64,000 nt of DNA from NCBI RefSeq assembly GCF_030864355.1, contig NC_083398.1:992001-1056000 (forward strand). Reading direction: 5' to 3'. Position numbers and translations under genes: made by a program. The notes under the pieces are model-generated. The model did no database searches. It was not told the DNA's origin and saw only the letters and a list, made by a program, of their open reading frames with translations. Source of the DNA: Cutaneotrichosporon cavernicola. Taxonomy: Eukaryota; Basidiomycota; Tremellomycetes; Trichosporonales; Trichosporonaceae. Position 1 is the first letter of the stretch. Every line of letters starts with the position of its first letter. Shown here piece after piece: positions 45,188 to 56,030 of this stretch.

Positions 45188-46322
45188 ATGTTCATCTATA
45201 ACATCCACTCTCCATCAAAGACATTTGCACTGGCTGCCAAGGGTGGGTTGCGGAAATGCCCGTTCTAACTCGCACAGAGAATGAGGATTGTATCACACTC
45301 ATCGAGCGCATCATCGCAAAGGCACGCCTGTCGCCCCACGACGCCGACGCCGTGCGCCACCGTGTTGACGGCGCAGGCGTGGTCTACGAGTTTGAGGGTG
45401 ACCGGTGGGCACTAGAAGATGGCAAGTGGATTCACCTCGGCCAATCTGACGACAGATGACGACCTTGCGATCGTGACTGCGCGTTTCCGCTCCGACTCTG
45501 AAACCAACCCCACACCGAGCATCACGCTGCATGTTGTGCAGCCATCGTCACTAGACCCAATGGGGTCGAACGGCATCGTGGCCCCACCAGCATACCGCAC
45601 ACCGAGCACGGCAACGGTCAGGGCCCAGGCCCGGCGGACTTCGCACGCCGGCTCGGTGGCGGGATCCGTCGCGCGTTCCCACTCGGCCCGGCAGGTGGCA
45701 AACGACAGCGTGGTGGCGAGCACGACGCTGTGTATTCCGAACGCAGAAAAGAACCCCGCGCGCTCAGCCGGCGCACGCAGCGTGCGCTCGATGCGGTCGA
45801 CCACATCTCGGCGATCAAAGTGGGGCGACGACAACGCCGAGCCGCTCGGCGACGTGAAGCGGCGCCAGTTTGAGGAGTTTCACGCCAACAATGGCGTACG
45901 CACCGTCGTTGGCAAGGTCGGGAATGTTGACAATGTCCGCATGCTCCTCAAGGCGGGGTACCGCAATATCTACCTCTCACGCGCGTTTGCCGTACGCCAC
46001 GGTCTCTTGTCAAAGAAGGTTAGATCCATTATCATCAGATATCTGACGGCAGCACGGACCGGGTATGGGCGGATACACGGGGCTCAAGATCCTCGGAAAC
46101 GTTCCCATTACTGTTGGCAGCCGGACAGCAGTGCACAATGTCATGCTGTCCGAGGAACAGCACTTTGATGTTGTGCTGGGTCGGCAGTGGGTCGAGAAGA
46201 TGGTCATCAAGGTCGACCCACTGGATCCAACGCTCCTCACGTACATGGACACGGGAGAAACGATTCCGTGCGACCTCGTCGTGCTGCGCGATGCACACGG
46301 CGAGATCATCACGATTACCTAG
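45188..46322 (+). CDS. Protein with C-terminal degenerate retropepsin-like domain
   Basis: Four exons (45188-45242, 45278-45421, 45456-46018, 46053-46322) give 343 residues. The second intron is GC-AG (GCAAGT...CAG, 34 nt), needed to avoid a stop and join the two open frames. The N-terminal half is variable and Arg/Ser-rich. The C-terminal ~130 residues read like a single retropepsin lobe: a strand and loop at KAGYRNIYLSRAFAVRHGL, a glycine flap-like GPGMGGYTGLKILGN, then VMLSEEQHFDVVLGRQWVEKM, which parallels the ILG-D/R-W motif of retroviral-type proteases. The expected D-T/S-G catalytic triad is replaced by KAG, so it is unlikely to be a protease. It could be a domesticated fold used for dimerisation. 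No gag, RT or integrase lies beside it. The fold assignment is inference. Confidence 0.6.
45422..45455 (+). other. GC-AG intron in retropepsin-like gene
   Basis: The donor is GCAAGT and the acceptor GACGACAG with an upstream CTGAC branch motif. It has the 34-nt length of its GT-AG neighbours. Splicing gives WALED-DDDLAIVTARF; reading through hits TGA within 13 codons. Confidence 0.65.
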
Positions 46323-46580
46323 TTCTGTTGCGGCTGGATCGTAATAGTGTGTTAGCATACATAATTGTACTGGCGATGCAGTTGTACGAGGCAGCGCAGC
46401 CAACGCAGCGGGCGCAGCGAGTTGCCAGCTAGCCCACATGTTACATTGTGAGGGGTCAAGATCACTTGTGGGCGGAATCAAATCTACACGTCCGTCACGT
46501 GACCCATTACACGCATGACGCTGACGTCCTCGAACATACCAAACCCCAACCTCTACAATTACCTCTCTTCAATAACAACA

Positions 46581-47776
46581 ATGGCTGCAGTTATCGCCGT
46601 CCCTGCCGGTCGCTCCCTCCGCCGCTCCGACAACGCAAAGTGGGTTGACCCCCTCCCCGAGAAGGGCATCATCGAGGTCAACCTCGACCAGGGCATTGTC
46701 AACTTTGGTGAGTGAGCTGAGCTGTCCGTCAGTACTTGGGCAGGGATCTGCCAGGATGGGAGCGGCTAGAAGAGTGATGGATTAAATCGATTGAATGAGA
46801 TCAAGCTAACCCCAGTCTGGCGCAACAAGGCCACCTCGTGCGCAGAGGACGAGCTCCTCATCTTCCCGGGCGAGGCATCCTTTGAACGCGTTGCTGCTGT
46901 GAGCTCGGAGGCTTGTGCTAGCTGACAATAAGGACCCAACCGGTCGCTCGTTTGCACTCAAGTTCAGCAGCTCGAACCAGGTGCACTTTGTGAGTTTGCA
47001 CACCTTGCTCGCCTCCACCCAACTCTCCGCCCAGCTACATTCAGGTTACCAGAATATGTAACGCAGCTGGTTTTCTCGAGCAACTCTGCTGACATAAGTT
47101 CTGGCTGCAGAGCGGCACGCTCGCGGACGCCGATGTGCGCGCCACTACCGACATTGACGAGTTCCTCAAGGACCCCGAGTACGTCCCCGGCTCGGCGCCG
47201 ATCAACGACTCGCATCGCGCCAAGCCGCGCGACACTCTCTCCACCGCGGCGGCCACCACGTCCTCGTCGCCTGCTCTGGCTTCCACCTCGGCCTCTACCT
47301 CTGGCCCGGCGGCTTCGGCCTCTACCTCGGCAACGGGCCAGGGGAAGAAGGACAGTGACATGGCCCGCCTCCTCTTCCAGTGGGCCGAGAACAACCTCCC
47401 GATCCCTGAGGACGAGGACGCGAGCCTAGGCGACATCCTAACTCCCGAGACGGTCGACCGCCTTCTGGCCGAAAAGCCCGAGCTCGCGGGCCAGATGGCC
47501 GCCAACATGCCTCCCGACCTGAGCCTGCCGGGTGGCGAGAGCGCCGCTTCCGCCAGCGGGCTTAAGCGCGTTGTGGGCACGCCTCAGTTCCGCTCGGCTG
47601 TCAACGACCTCGAGATGGCGCTGCGGAACGGTACCCTCCCCGATAGCATGATGCCGTGGGTGCAGGGAGGAGGAGGGGCTTGGAACCTCCGCTCGTTCCT
47701 GGCTGCGCTGCGCGAGGTCAAGACTGAGCCGGCGGAGGCTAACAAGGACGACGAGAAGATGGACACGGACGAGTAG
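46581..47776 (+). CDS. RPN13: Rpn13/ADRM1 proteasomal ubiquitin receptor
   Basis: Four exons (46581-46707, 46816-46898, 46933-46989, 47099-47776) give 314 residues. The N-terminal Pru domain has SLRRSDNAKWVDPLPEKGII, VWRNKATSCAEDELLIFPGEASFERV, and SFALKFSSSNQVHFFWLQ, which carry the ubiquitin-binding and Rpn2-binding faces. A Ser/Ala/Thr linker follows. The C-terminal DEUBAD-like helices (LGDILTPETVDRLLAEKPEL ... FRSAVNDLEMALRNG) would bind the deubiquitinase Uch37/UCHL5. Rpn13 is a stoichiometric ubiquitin receptor of the 26S proteasome lid-base junction. The first and last introns (108 and 109 nt) are longer than local norm. Length matches the family, so I consider it intact. Confidence 0.92.
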
Positions 47777-48223
47777 AGATGTCATGTACTGAGGTTGAAT
47801 GCGAAACCATACTTATGCGGCCGCGTTTATCTCATGGCACACACAGCCTCGGGCCCGAACTGGTTCTCGTGGACTGGGATCATTGCCGAGAAGATGACGC
47901 TGATGCTGGAGGGGCTTCTCCTAACAATGGCTACTGAGGTCGAAGTGTCATCTGGTCGGACTCGCCCGATTGTTCTTGCTTACACTGATCCCACTCTGTC
48001 ACGCGGTCTCGCAGACCGGATCACATACTCATATACTACGACACTCACCCCACTGGGCTATGCCGGACATCAGGGCGGACCATCGGGGCATAGATGGTCA
48101 AGAGTCGCTTGCCAACTGCACCGAGTCCGATCTAGCAAGCGAGCGATTGGGCCCACGCTTTATATGCATGCTCGACCGCCTGCGGCCGTTTACATCTATC
48201 TATAGCATCTACCTAAGTACAAC
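47777..48223. other. Convergent intergenic region
   Basis: About 450 bp between the RPN13 stop and the stop of the minus-strand orphan at 48224. No supported gene. Presumably both 3' ends are here. Confidence 0.4.
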
Positions 48224-48771
48224 CTACTTCGCCCAACCCTGCTCAACCTTATCCATGGGCTCGTACTCTATCCGATCCCTCCTCCGCCCCAGCAACCCCA
48301 CGAGCCAGAGCCAAAACAACACAACAAGGCTCCACACACACGCTGCCCAATCTGCGACTCCTTGTCTCGCCCGCCGACCCGCTCGTTTCATCCGCTCCTG
48401 CGTGCGCATCCAGCTCAGCTGCAACGGCCCTGGCCACTCGACGCCGTGGTACCACACGACCAACCCGTCCCCGGCCACGAGCTTCACCTTCACCGCATCC
48501 CACGCGGCCTTGTCCATATCTGGGTCGAGCTCCTGTCGGGTAACTGGATAGTCACGCGTCCATTCGGACTGGAGATGGAAGACTGGGTTGGGGAGGCCAA
48601 ACGCCTCCTCTGCGGCTCCTTGGACGATCTGTTGTTAATTCACGAGACTCAGGCTTAGGAAGGACGCACGGCGTATGAGATCGGGCAATGTCGTGTATGC
48701 CGGGACATTAATTGGGGATAGGACATGGCGAGTTGGGGCGCGGATATCATGATCAACGTCGGTGGACACAT
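48224..48771 (-). CDS. Hypothetical small membrane protein (start uncertain)
   Basis: The second exon is clear: it reads AAEEAFGLPNPVFHLQSEW and VVWYHGVEWPGPLQLSWMR, then one transmembrane helix (SLVVLFWLWLVGLLG) with a basic flank, ending VEQGWAK. The first exon can be read in two frames. The frame starting at the ATG at 48771 joins by a 41-nt intron. A second frame without an ATG looks more protein-like (RLHYVSTDVDHDIRAP, YTTLPDLIRR) and joins by a 51-nt intron to AAEEAFG. A TATA-like box CTATAAAA lies on the minus strand near 48876-48883, which suggests a short leader and supports the first ATG. I do not recognise the family, though a mitochondrial or ER membrane subunit is plausible. Confidence 0.5.
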
Positions 48772-49131
48772 AATGAAGGCGCGGCGTGACGGAGAGTAGA
48801 GTGCAAGGGTGGGTGGTGGTATGGGAGCGCGAAGAATGAGGGAACCGGGGGGAGCGTCAAGGGAGACAGTGGAGTTTTATAGACACAGGACACGCGGATC
48901 CAACCGCAAAGCAATGGAAACCCGTGCGGTGGCGATGCGTCAGAGCATAGTGACTGTGCTCGACGTGTTGAAACGCTTGTAGATGCTTTCGCACAGCAAC
49001 CAGCCAGGCACCATTATGCCTCTTAAACGTAGACTGGGCGCAGATCGAATAGCGGGAGCAAATGCTCCTTAGGATTGAAGATCAGCAATGGAGCCCGACG
49101 TGGCCACTGGCGTCTCCGTGGCGGACCGGCA
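48772..49131. promoter_or_regulatory. Promoter region of the small membrane protein and TERT 3' region
   Basis: 360 bp. A minus-strand CTATAAAA near 48876-48883 is the most TATA-like box I saw in this window. The rest is the TERT downstream flank and shows nothing else. Confidence 0.45.
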
Positions 49132-52100
49132 TTAGAACTTGGCGTTCTTGACAATCGCCCATCCCCGCACTGCGGCCACATCCAGGTCTGCTTCGGCGCG
49201 GTACTTCCCCTCGAGCTCGCGCACAAGAAGGTCGACGACACGGTGGAAGCGTGACGCCTTGCGAACGAGGACGAGACGATATGCGCTTAGGGCCATGCTG
49301 CTGTCAACTCTCTGTTGCAAGCCATCCTGACTCACAACATGAACGCATGTCGGCGGATCGCGTAGTGCTCGGCACTGTCCTTGCGAGCAGCGTGCTGTAC
49401 ACGTGCCCGTCCCGCTGTATACGTGTACTCGCCTGCCATCACCAGCCACCCAAATACCAGGGCTGCGCGCCTGGCGTCAAGGCTGCCGGTAAAGTAGTGG
49501 GGGATCTTCATGGCCGTGAGGGCGAAGTTGATAAAGACGTTCAGATAGACCGTCTGGAGAGAGTTGTGATGCGTATCGACCTGTCGTCAGCTGAGGGCGT
49601 AGGAGGCTTCACGTAGGCCACTTGATTGCGGTTCTGCAACTGTCTGCGGGTCAGAATATGGCGTCGCTTCCAGAGACCTACCGGTTGAGCCAGCCTACGA
49701 AGGAGGCGCCAGGCTCGCGCACTTTGCGCAGGGCAAACGACTGCCTGATCGCTAAAGTCAGTTATCTCGATGTAGCGGAACTGACGTGCTGATAGCATGC
49801 GGTCCGGGTCAATAGAGAAGTCGAGGGTCTTCGTGTCAATCAGGAAGCCACAGAACGGTAGATCTGGAGTAAGCTTGCTCAACTGCGAGCAGGCTCACAT
49901 GTTCGGCTATCGTCCCGTACCGAGATAACAGGCAGAGCTTGCCCATTGTGAGCTAGCTCGAACGACAGCACCGTTTTCGACGGCGAAATGTGTGCGCCGT
50001 ATTCAGGAAACCCGCAGGACATGGTGGTAACAAATCGACGCGCAAGGTAGTAGTCGTCAGTGACAAGAAGGAAGTCGTCGATGTACCGGAGCAGTCGCTA
50101 CGGTTAGCCTACTCCTCGGGCTAGATCTCACTGTCCCTCGGCGCCGCGTCCATCCAAGATAGTCGCCTGCGAGCCACGAGTAGAAGAAGCTGCAGAGCAG
50201 GCTGCTGAGGCATGAGCCTTGTGGAATACCAACCTTCTGCCGGTACAGCTTGTTGCCGTACTGCCAGATGTTGTTCCCGACATGAGAGCGGAGCAAATCC
50301 ATGCACTCGGTGCGAGTCACCTCACGCGGGCGCAGCAGGTCAGCAACGACGGCGTTGCGCATGGTCTCTGCCATCTCTTTGGCTTGGTGGCCGTACTGGG
50401 ACTGAGCGGCCTCTGCAAGATCAGCGAGCGCACAGTGAGGAACAAGAAGCTCACGTGTGGCGGCGGCTCGCGTCTTGAACAGCTTGCGGGGGATTCCCTG
50501 AGATACCTTGCTGGCAGGTGGAAGGAGGATGCAGTGCAAGGCGAGGGCGTATTCGTGGTTCTTCTGTCAGCGCTGGGTGGGCGTTCACCAGAACGCACCT
50601 TTTCGAGAATATACTCCATAACCTCGAGCAGCTTGCCCTGCTTGACTGTGTCGAATGCCGACTGCATGTCCATCTTGGCAAAGTAGAGCCGAGGCCTGCT
50701 GTCAGTGCCTGCCGTCACAGCTGCTTACAATTGCCCGCGTTCGTCCATGAGCTCCTTCTTGAGGCTCTGAAGAAGAGGGAAGATCTCGTTTGTCCCGAAG
50801 AGAACACCACCAAGGTCGTCGCGCTGTCGATGCATCTCAAAGGCCAAGATGTGCTGGACGTTCTTGAGCACCTCGTTCGCAGACGGTAGTGTACTCGCAC
50901 CCGTTCCAATGCGCGTGCCGAGGCTTGTCTTCACAGTCAGCGCGATCAGACTTGGAGGCGTACGACACGCTTGCCAAGGTTGACGATCGGCCGGAAACGC
51001 CCATTCGGCTTAGGGATGAAGCGCACTGACGCAGCACCCAGTTGGCCAGTGAGTGCTTCCTCGGTCTCCGTCTATCATGTCAGTTGGGGATCCGGTAGCA
51101 CATACCGGCCCAAGCTCTTCCAGAACCGTTGCGACAAGCATGTTGAGGTGAGGGACGCTCGCGTTGGCCCAAGCTGCATGGTGGAAATAAACAGTACCGT
51201 AACCTGTAGTCGGCGTCTCGGTGGCATAGAATGTTGACTGCATCGTCAGTAGACAGTAGATTCATCAGCGGCGGACCTTGAGCAAGGGGATAAGGTAATT
51301 GTTGAAGAGCCAGTGTATGAACTGCGTGGCCAGCTCACGTCGCTTCGAGGCTTCACTTGCGGGTACTCGAGACTGCTGCTTGACGCACAGCCACTCGAGC
51401 TCGTTCACACGCACGCCCTGCATGAGGGAGTGGACGGTGATGAGCTCGTTCTGGTTCAACGTCACAAGCCTCCGCATGTCTAGTGGGTTAGGTCATCTAC
51501 AGCCCCAGACATACTCTTCAGGATGACTCCAAAGTTATGGGCGCCGACAAACTTGGCAGGGAATGCAGAGCGCAGCACCGCATCCAGATACCTGCATACC
51601 TGAGATCAGCTCAGACCCTTACCTGGCTCACTTGTGTATGTGGCACCGGAGCCAGCTCTGGAGGAGTACTGTCTCCATCGAGACCTAGTGCTGTCTGAGA
51701 CAGTTAGAGGACGACAAGATGCCAACTGTACCAGTCTAACGTCATTCTGCTCGTCAGCACACCCATCACCCCAGACATACCGTGCGATCGAGACACCTGG
51801 ACAGGATCGCTCCGTGCGCAATGCGGGATTGGCGCGCGAGAATCTCACGCATCGCGCCGACCATGGTAGCCCGCCGCGCCAGGCTTCCTCGCGCGCCTGA
51901 TCCGCCTGGCGCCTTGGAATCGAAAATGACGCACAGCAGTGCCTCGCATTCTTCATCCGACGGCAGCGCCTTGGGCCGTAGCCTGTTGAGGATGTCTGTG
52001 ATAAGTTGCAACAGCTTTGTGAGCTCACGATCCCGCGGGAGTCCGTGGGCAATCTTGCCTCGCGAGTTGAGCTGCGGGCGCCCGTAGAAGATGCGCTGTC

Positions 52101-52851
52101 GGCACAGTGTGACACTAGCTGGTCTACTGTGAACAATACGTCGACTTTCCAGCTTACGACGCCTTCTTGGGGTTAGGACGCACGCGTTTCGCGTCAGCCT
52201 CGCCTCCTTCTGCCGGCCGCTTCTTTCCCAGCTCCTTCATCTCGCTGAGTGGTGCCCCGTTCAACTGCATGTAACAGTTATTGCCGAGAGGAAGGAAAAG
52301 ACTGGTGGAGAGGAAGAGGTGGTGAAACCCTGCGTCCCCAAGTCTGATGTCAGCTGCCAGAGACTTTTGATAGCTCACCGGGAGCGGAGAATATGCCATG
52401 GCCGACCGCGTAGCACCGACGCTGGCGTCTGCGCACACGCTGCCTCAACGCCGGGCCTGGAGACGTTCAGGTGCGAGCTCATGCTCCATGGCTGGTGTCA
52501 GCTTGCTGCATCAAAGCCACCAAAGCGGAGGCGAAAGAACGCGAGGGGAGATACCTTTGTGCCCCAGACGAGCGCGTCGCCGCGGGGCCCGCGCGCGTTG
52601 ACGAGCTCCTGTACGAGGCGGTCAATTGCCTCCTGTTGCGTCCTTTGAACTGGGCTAATCGGGGTTGCTGTACCTGCCTGCGCATTGGGCGCGCAGATGG
52701 TGGTGGAGAGAAGGTCACGGTACTCTGTTGGGTCAGAGTTATAGACTAAGGAAGGAACGGCGGTGAGGTGGGTGCCGAGGGTCATCAGGACGGGGTAGTA
52801 GATGGACAAGGTCTTGTGCCGCAGCGTCCCCTCGCTTCCCAAATCCCCCAT
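49132..52851 (-). CDS. TERT: Telomerase reverse transcriptase (TERT)
   Basis: Many short exons run from the ATG at 52851 to the TAA at 49132-49134. I did not fix every junction, but the key blocks are in frame. The N-terminal TEN-like region has KTLSIYYPVLMTLGTHL and, after two introns, LGDAGFHHLFLSTSLFLPL and NNCYMQLNGAPL. The RNA-binding part contains RIFYGRPQLNSRGKIAHGLP. Motif T is near 51170-51265. Motifs 1/2 read VRFIPKPNGRFRPIVNLGKR near 50962-51030. Motif A reads FAKMDMQSAFDTV (50644-50687), motif B GIPQGSCLSSLLCSFFY, motif C LLRYIDDFLLVTDD and motif E LPFCGFLIDTKTLDFSID. The C-terminal extension has RKASRFHRVVDLLVRELEGK. All three catalytic Asp are present. It should synthesise telomeric repeats with an RNA not seen here. 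The length is probably near 1,000 residues. Confidence 0.92.
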
Positions 52852-53146
52852 GCTGATGTAGTTTGGGTTGTTAGAAGTAGGAAAGAGATGAGGAGAGTAG
52901 AGAAGAGAGTTAGAGGAACACCAAGGTGGAGGTCACAACGTGCCTGGGGTCGCTCTATGAGTTACAAGGTGAGGCTAATACTATTGTTTGGTTCCGGCTT
53001 CTGACATTTTCCTCACATTTCCTAATATTTCCTCAGACTCTCCGGCGTGTTCTTGATTTCGCCAAAAGGTTTCAAGGCCACTCGTCGTCCCACCGGATAC
53101 CTCGCGAGTGAGGGTGCAGCCGCTACCATCAGCGCACCCACTGATT
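52852..53146. promoter_or_regulatory. TERT upstream region
   Basis: About 295 bp between the TERT start and the stop of the next minus-strand gene. On the minus strand it is C/T-rich just before the ATG. No repeat of telomere type is seen. Confidence 0.35.
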
Positions 53147-53931
53147 TCAACTTATGTCCCTCACAGCGCGCACGCTCTGGAGCAGGTCCATGACGCTGAA
53201 GCGCACGCCACTGACGGTATCGAGAATGTGGTAGTGAAACTGGTACAGCATGGCGGTCATGAGGTTGCTCATGCGGGCATCGACTTCCTCACTCGTCACG
53301 GATCTGGGGTGAGATCGTTACCGCACCTACCCACCGGTCAAACCAGAAACACCACTCCTGCGGTTGGTTAGCACGGACGGAGGAGACGCACATAGACGAC
53401 GCGAGGAAGGAACTCGGAGAACCACCACCGTTGACTGCTCGGTATGTGGGTGTGGTTGAGCCTGGGTAAGGTGTAAGCGTTACCAGAGAAGGGGAGTACA
53501 TGCTCTCGGAGATCTTGATGTCCTACCCGTTAGTCAAGCATTGATGGACGCACCTCGAAGACGAGATTATCGACCTGAAATCTCTCAAGGTCGCTGCTGT
53601 TACTGTAGCTGCACAGAAGCCACCTACGTAAGGCTCCACGAGTCTTGTTCGGGAAACATGTACTCTAGCATTAGACAACTTGGGGGGTTCGAGGAAGAGG
53701 AAGAGTTGGCTCACGGTCGGTCGTGAACGGCTCGAATGATGCCTGGTAGGTCACATAGGTGGGAGGCGGCGCCATGGCTCTCTCAGCCAGGGCACTTGTG
53801 TCAATGGCTTTGGCGAGGGGTTCGCTGGTGATGGTGGGCGTGGAGAGAGTGGGCGCGGCGAGAGTAGTGCCCCCGCTCTCCATGGCTGTGGTACTTAAGT
53901 CGCGAGGTGCGTAGCTGCTGGGTGGCCACAT
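53147..53931 (-). CDS. Hypothetical protein (model tentative)
   Basis: Several exons on the minus strand join to a protein of about 200-250 residues. The start may be the ATG at 53931 (MWPPSSYAPRDL) or in frame further up to 54063. The N-terminal part is Ser/Thr/Ala/Pro-rich with APPPTYVTYQASFEPFTTD. The next exon (after intron 53665-53714) gives QYMFPEQDSWSLTSDLERF, then FQVDNLVFEDIKISESMYSP. The last exon ends with a helical stretch RMSNLMTAMLYQFHYHILD and SVMDLLQSVRAVRDIS before TGA at 53147-53149. Two of the proposed introns near 53300-53450 are short or uncertain. No family is recognised. The gene is tandem to TERT on the same strand. Confidence 0.45.
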
Positions 53932-54063
53932 GGTTGGCAACACGCCCGCTGTGTCAAGGTAATGGAGCAGTATGTTGCTGCATGTGAGGAGTTGACGACG
54001 AGAAGTGAGGCAGAGGGAGCGGCAGGGCGGTGAGAAGCTACCAAAAACGGGAGAGATTGACAC

Positions 54064-56030
54064 GACTCGTGCTTCTCTTCACTACGCCCCTCTGAGATTA
54101 GTGTAGGCTCACTCGGTGGTATTGTTATCGTCTGGCTGGTGGAACCATAACAATGGTATCAGCGCCCATGTGTTTGTCCACAAAGCATCATGGAAGCTTA
54201 ACTTGATGGATTTTTTGGCTGTGACCCGCTGGTCTCTCCTATTCTGCTACTCACGGCCACACGGTCTAGAGATCCGAGATCGCGATCGAAAGATCGTTGG
54301 GTCGCCGAAGACCTGAACCCCGGTGATGCTCGTCTACGACCCTGTTCATAGACGGACTTGTGGTTTTCAAGGCGGATGTTGGAGTACTCGGCGTCGCCTT
54401 GAACTCAAACAGCAAGCAGACTCGTCCCACCTCGGCGTCGCAGCGCCCCTCCCGAGGCTCGCTTGCACTGTTGAATTATCTGTGCGGTGTTTCCACGTAA
54501 GGGTGTGTCCCCATGATGGAACTCGTCTCCCTCGAGTATGAGTACTCTGTGAAGCATAAAGATGTGCGAGCGAGCATACCGTGAGTCGTTCGGCCATTAT
54601 ATATCACCATGGCACGGTGCTCACCATGGCACGGTACTCGTCATAAGGAAAGGTTGGGTTGAAACAGTGAATGCGATGACATGAACTGACCCGATATTGG
54701 AACACATGGGAACATGGCCGGTTGAGCGTGCCCAATGCTCTGTATCACTATATCACTAAAGGGGGGCCAAGTCGTTTAGAATCATTCGCAGGAGCCATAT
54801 TCTGGCCATTCTGGCCTGTTGGCCCACTTTTGACTGTGGAGCATGGATCACCCCAGTTTAACCGGTCTCGAGTTGACGCTTCATCCCACATGATGCCTCC
54901 CACACACTACATACCACAATCGGAATCGGGACATTGAGTGACGCGTCCAACCCACGTCACTGTCCAGCTGCGATCAAGGGCGCGTGCGTAACTTGGTTAA
55001 GGGAGAAGGGAGTTTCCATCACTGTACCACTGTAACCACTGGTTGTGGGGTAGGGACAGGGTAACAGGGGAACAGTCCTGCCCCGCGCGTACGCGCGTGT
55101 GTGACGCGAAATCAGAGCTTGCGCTTCCAAACATCAGCCTACCCTGTGACCGATGGAACCGAACTCGTTCTCGCGTTGAACCCAGGTGACCAGTTGACAA
55201 AGCGCTTCCAAGTGCACAGCGCTGACGCTACTTGCCCTGTGCTTGTCTTGGCGCACCAAAGCCATCTTTGTCCTGCTAGCTCCACGCACTTTTATGCCTG
55301 TGAGAAATATCATACTCGGCATAAGTCACTAGTATGTAATCCAGCACCCTATGCGCCTGCCATTTCCAGGTTCATGTGGACAAGATTGCCAAGATGTGAC
55401 AAGTGGGGGGGAGACTAAGTAGGGTGATGAGAAGCGCCACCAAAGTGGAAACGCGGTTGGTGTCTCGGATCCTCGGAAGACATGCATCAAAAGTGGGGTC
55501 GTACCTCTGAGACCTTGTACCTTTTCACCCTGAATACCTCGTGTGGGTAACCTCTTCCAAAGGCAGAAAGGGGTCAAGTCAAGGGGTTGGGAGGAGCTTA
55601 CAGGGAATCAGGAGAGAGTTTCCTGAATTGTTTCGCGTAGAATGGGTTAATCTTGTTCTTGTAACCCTGAATCCATCCTGTTGGATAGGATAACAAACTG
55701 TGTGACGATATGATCCTATTCACTCGTTGTTCCACCTCAATCTAAATCAAACAGACTATACCAAGTCTTTAGATCTTTAGATTGACTGAATGAAATCCAA
55801 ACTAATCAAACAGAGGTCCTTGCAGATGACGCTTGGACTCGCATCTTGGACCTCTCCTCTTCTCCTCGTTCATCACACAGTCAAAGTCAGCCAGGCGCTA
55901 CTTGATCTTACTCTTCTTCCTCTTCATCTCCTTCACTCCATTACCCCATCTCCATCTCCACTTGTTAGGACTTTGATAGTTCCGCAACACCTCACACTCG
56001 TTTAACCAACAACGTCACCGACTATACGAC
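54064..56030. other. Gene-poor region, about 2 kb
   Basis: No ORF has convincing coding character and no tRNA-like fold was seen. It contains a tandem pair of CACCATGGCACGGT (54605-54618 and 54622-54635). Near 55735-55795 there is a small inverted repeat CAATCTAAA...TTTAGATTG. The last 150 bp are the pyrimidine-rich leader of the CAP gene. It is the longest stretch without a supported gene, and could hold a noncoding RNA that I cannot identify. Confidence 0.45.

Noticed and set aside
45188..46322. Fragment of an LTR retroelement (protease)
   Set aside because: No gag, RT, RNase H, integrase or LTRs are found nearby. Spliceosomal introns and a normal promoter context point to a host gene.
49132..52851. 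Non-LTR retrotransposon or group II intron reverse transcriptase
   Set aside because: The TEN region, motif T, the large motif A-B gap and the C-terminal extension are specific to TERT. There is no endonuclease or flanking element, and the gene has many spliceosomal introns.
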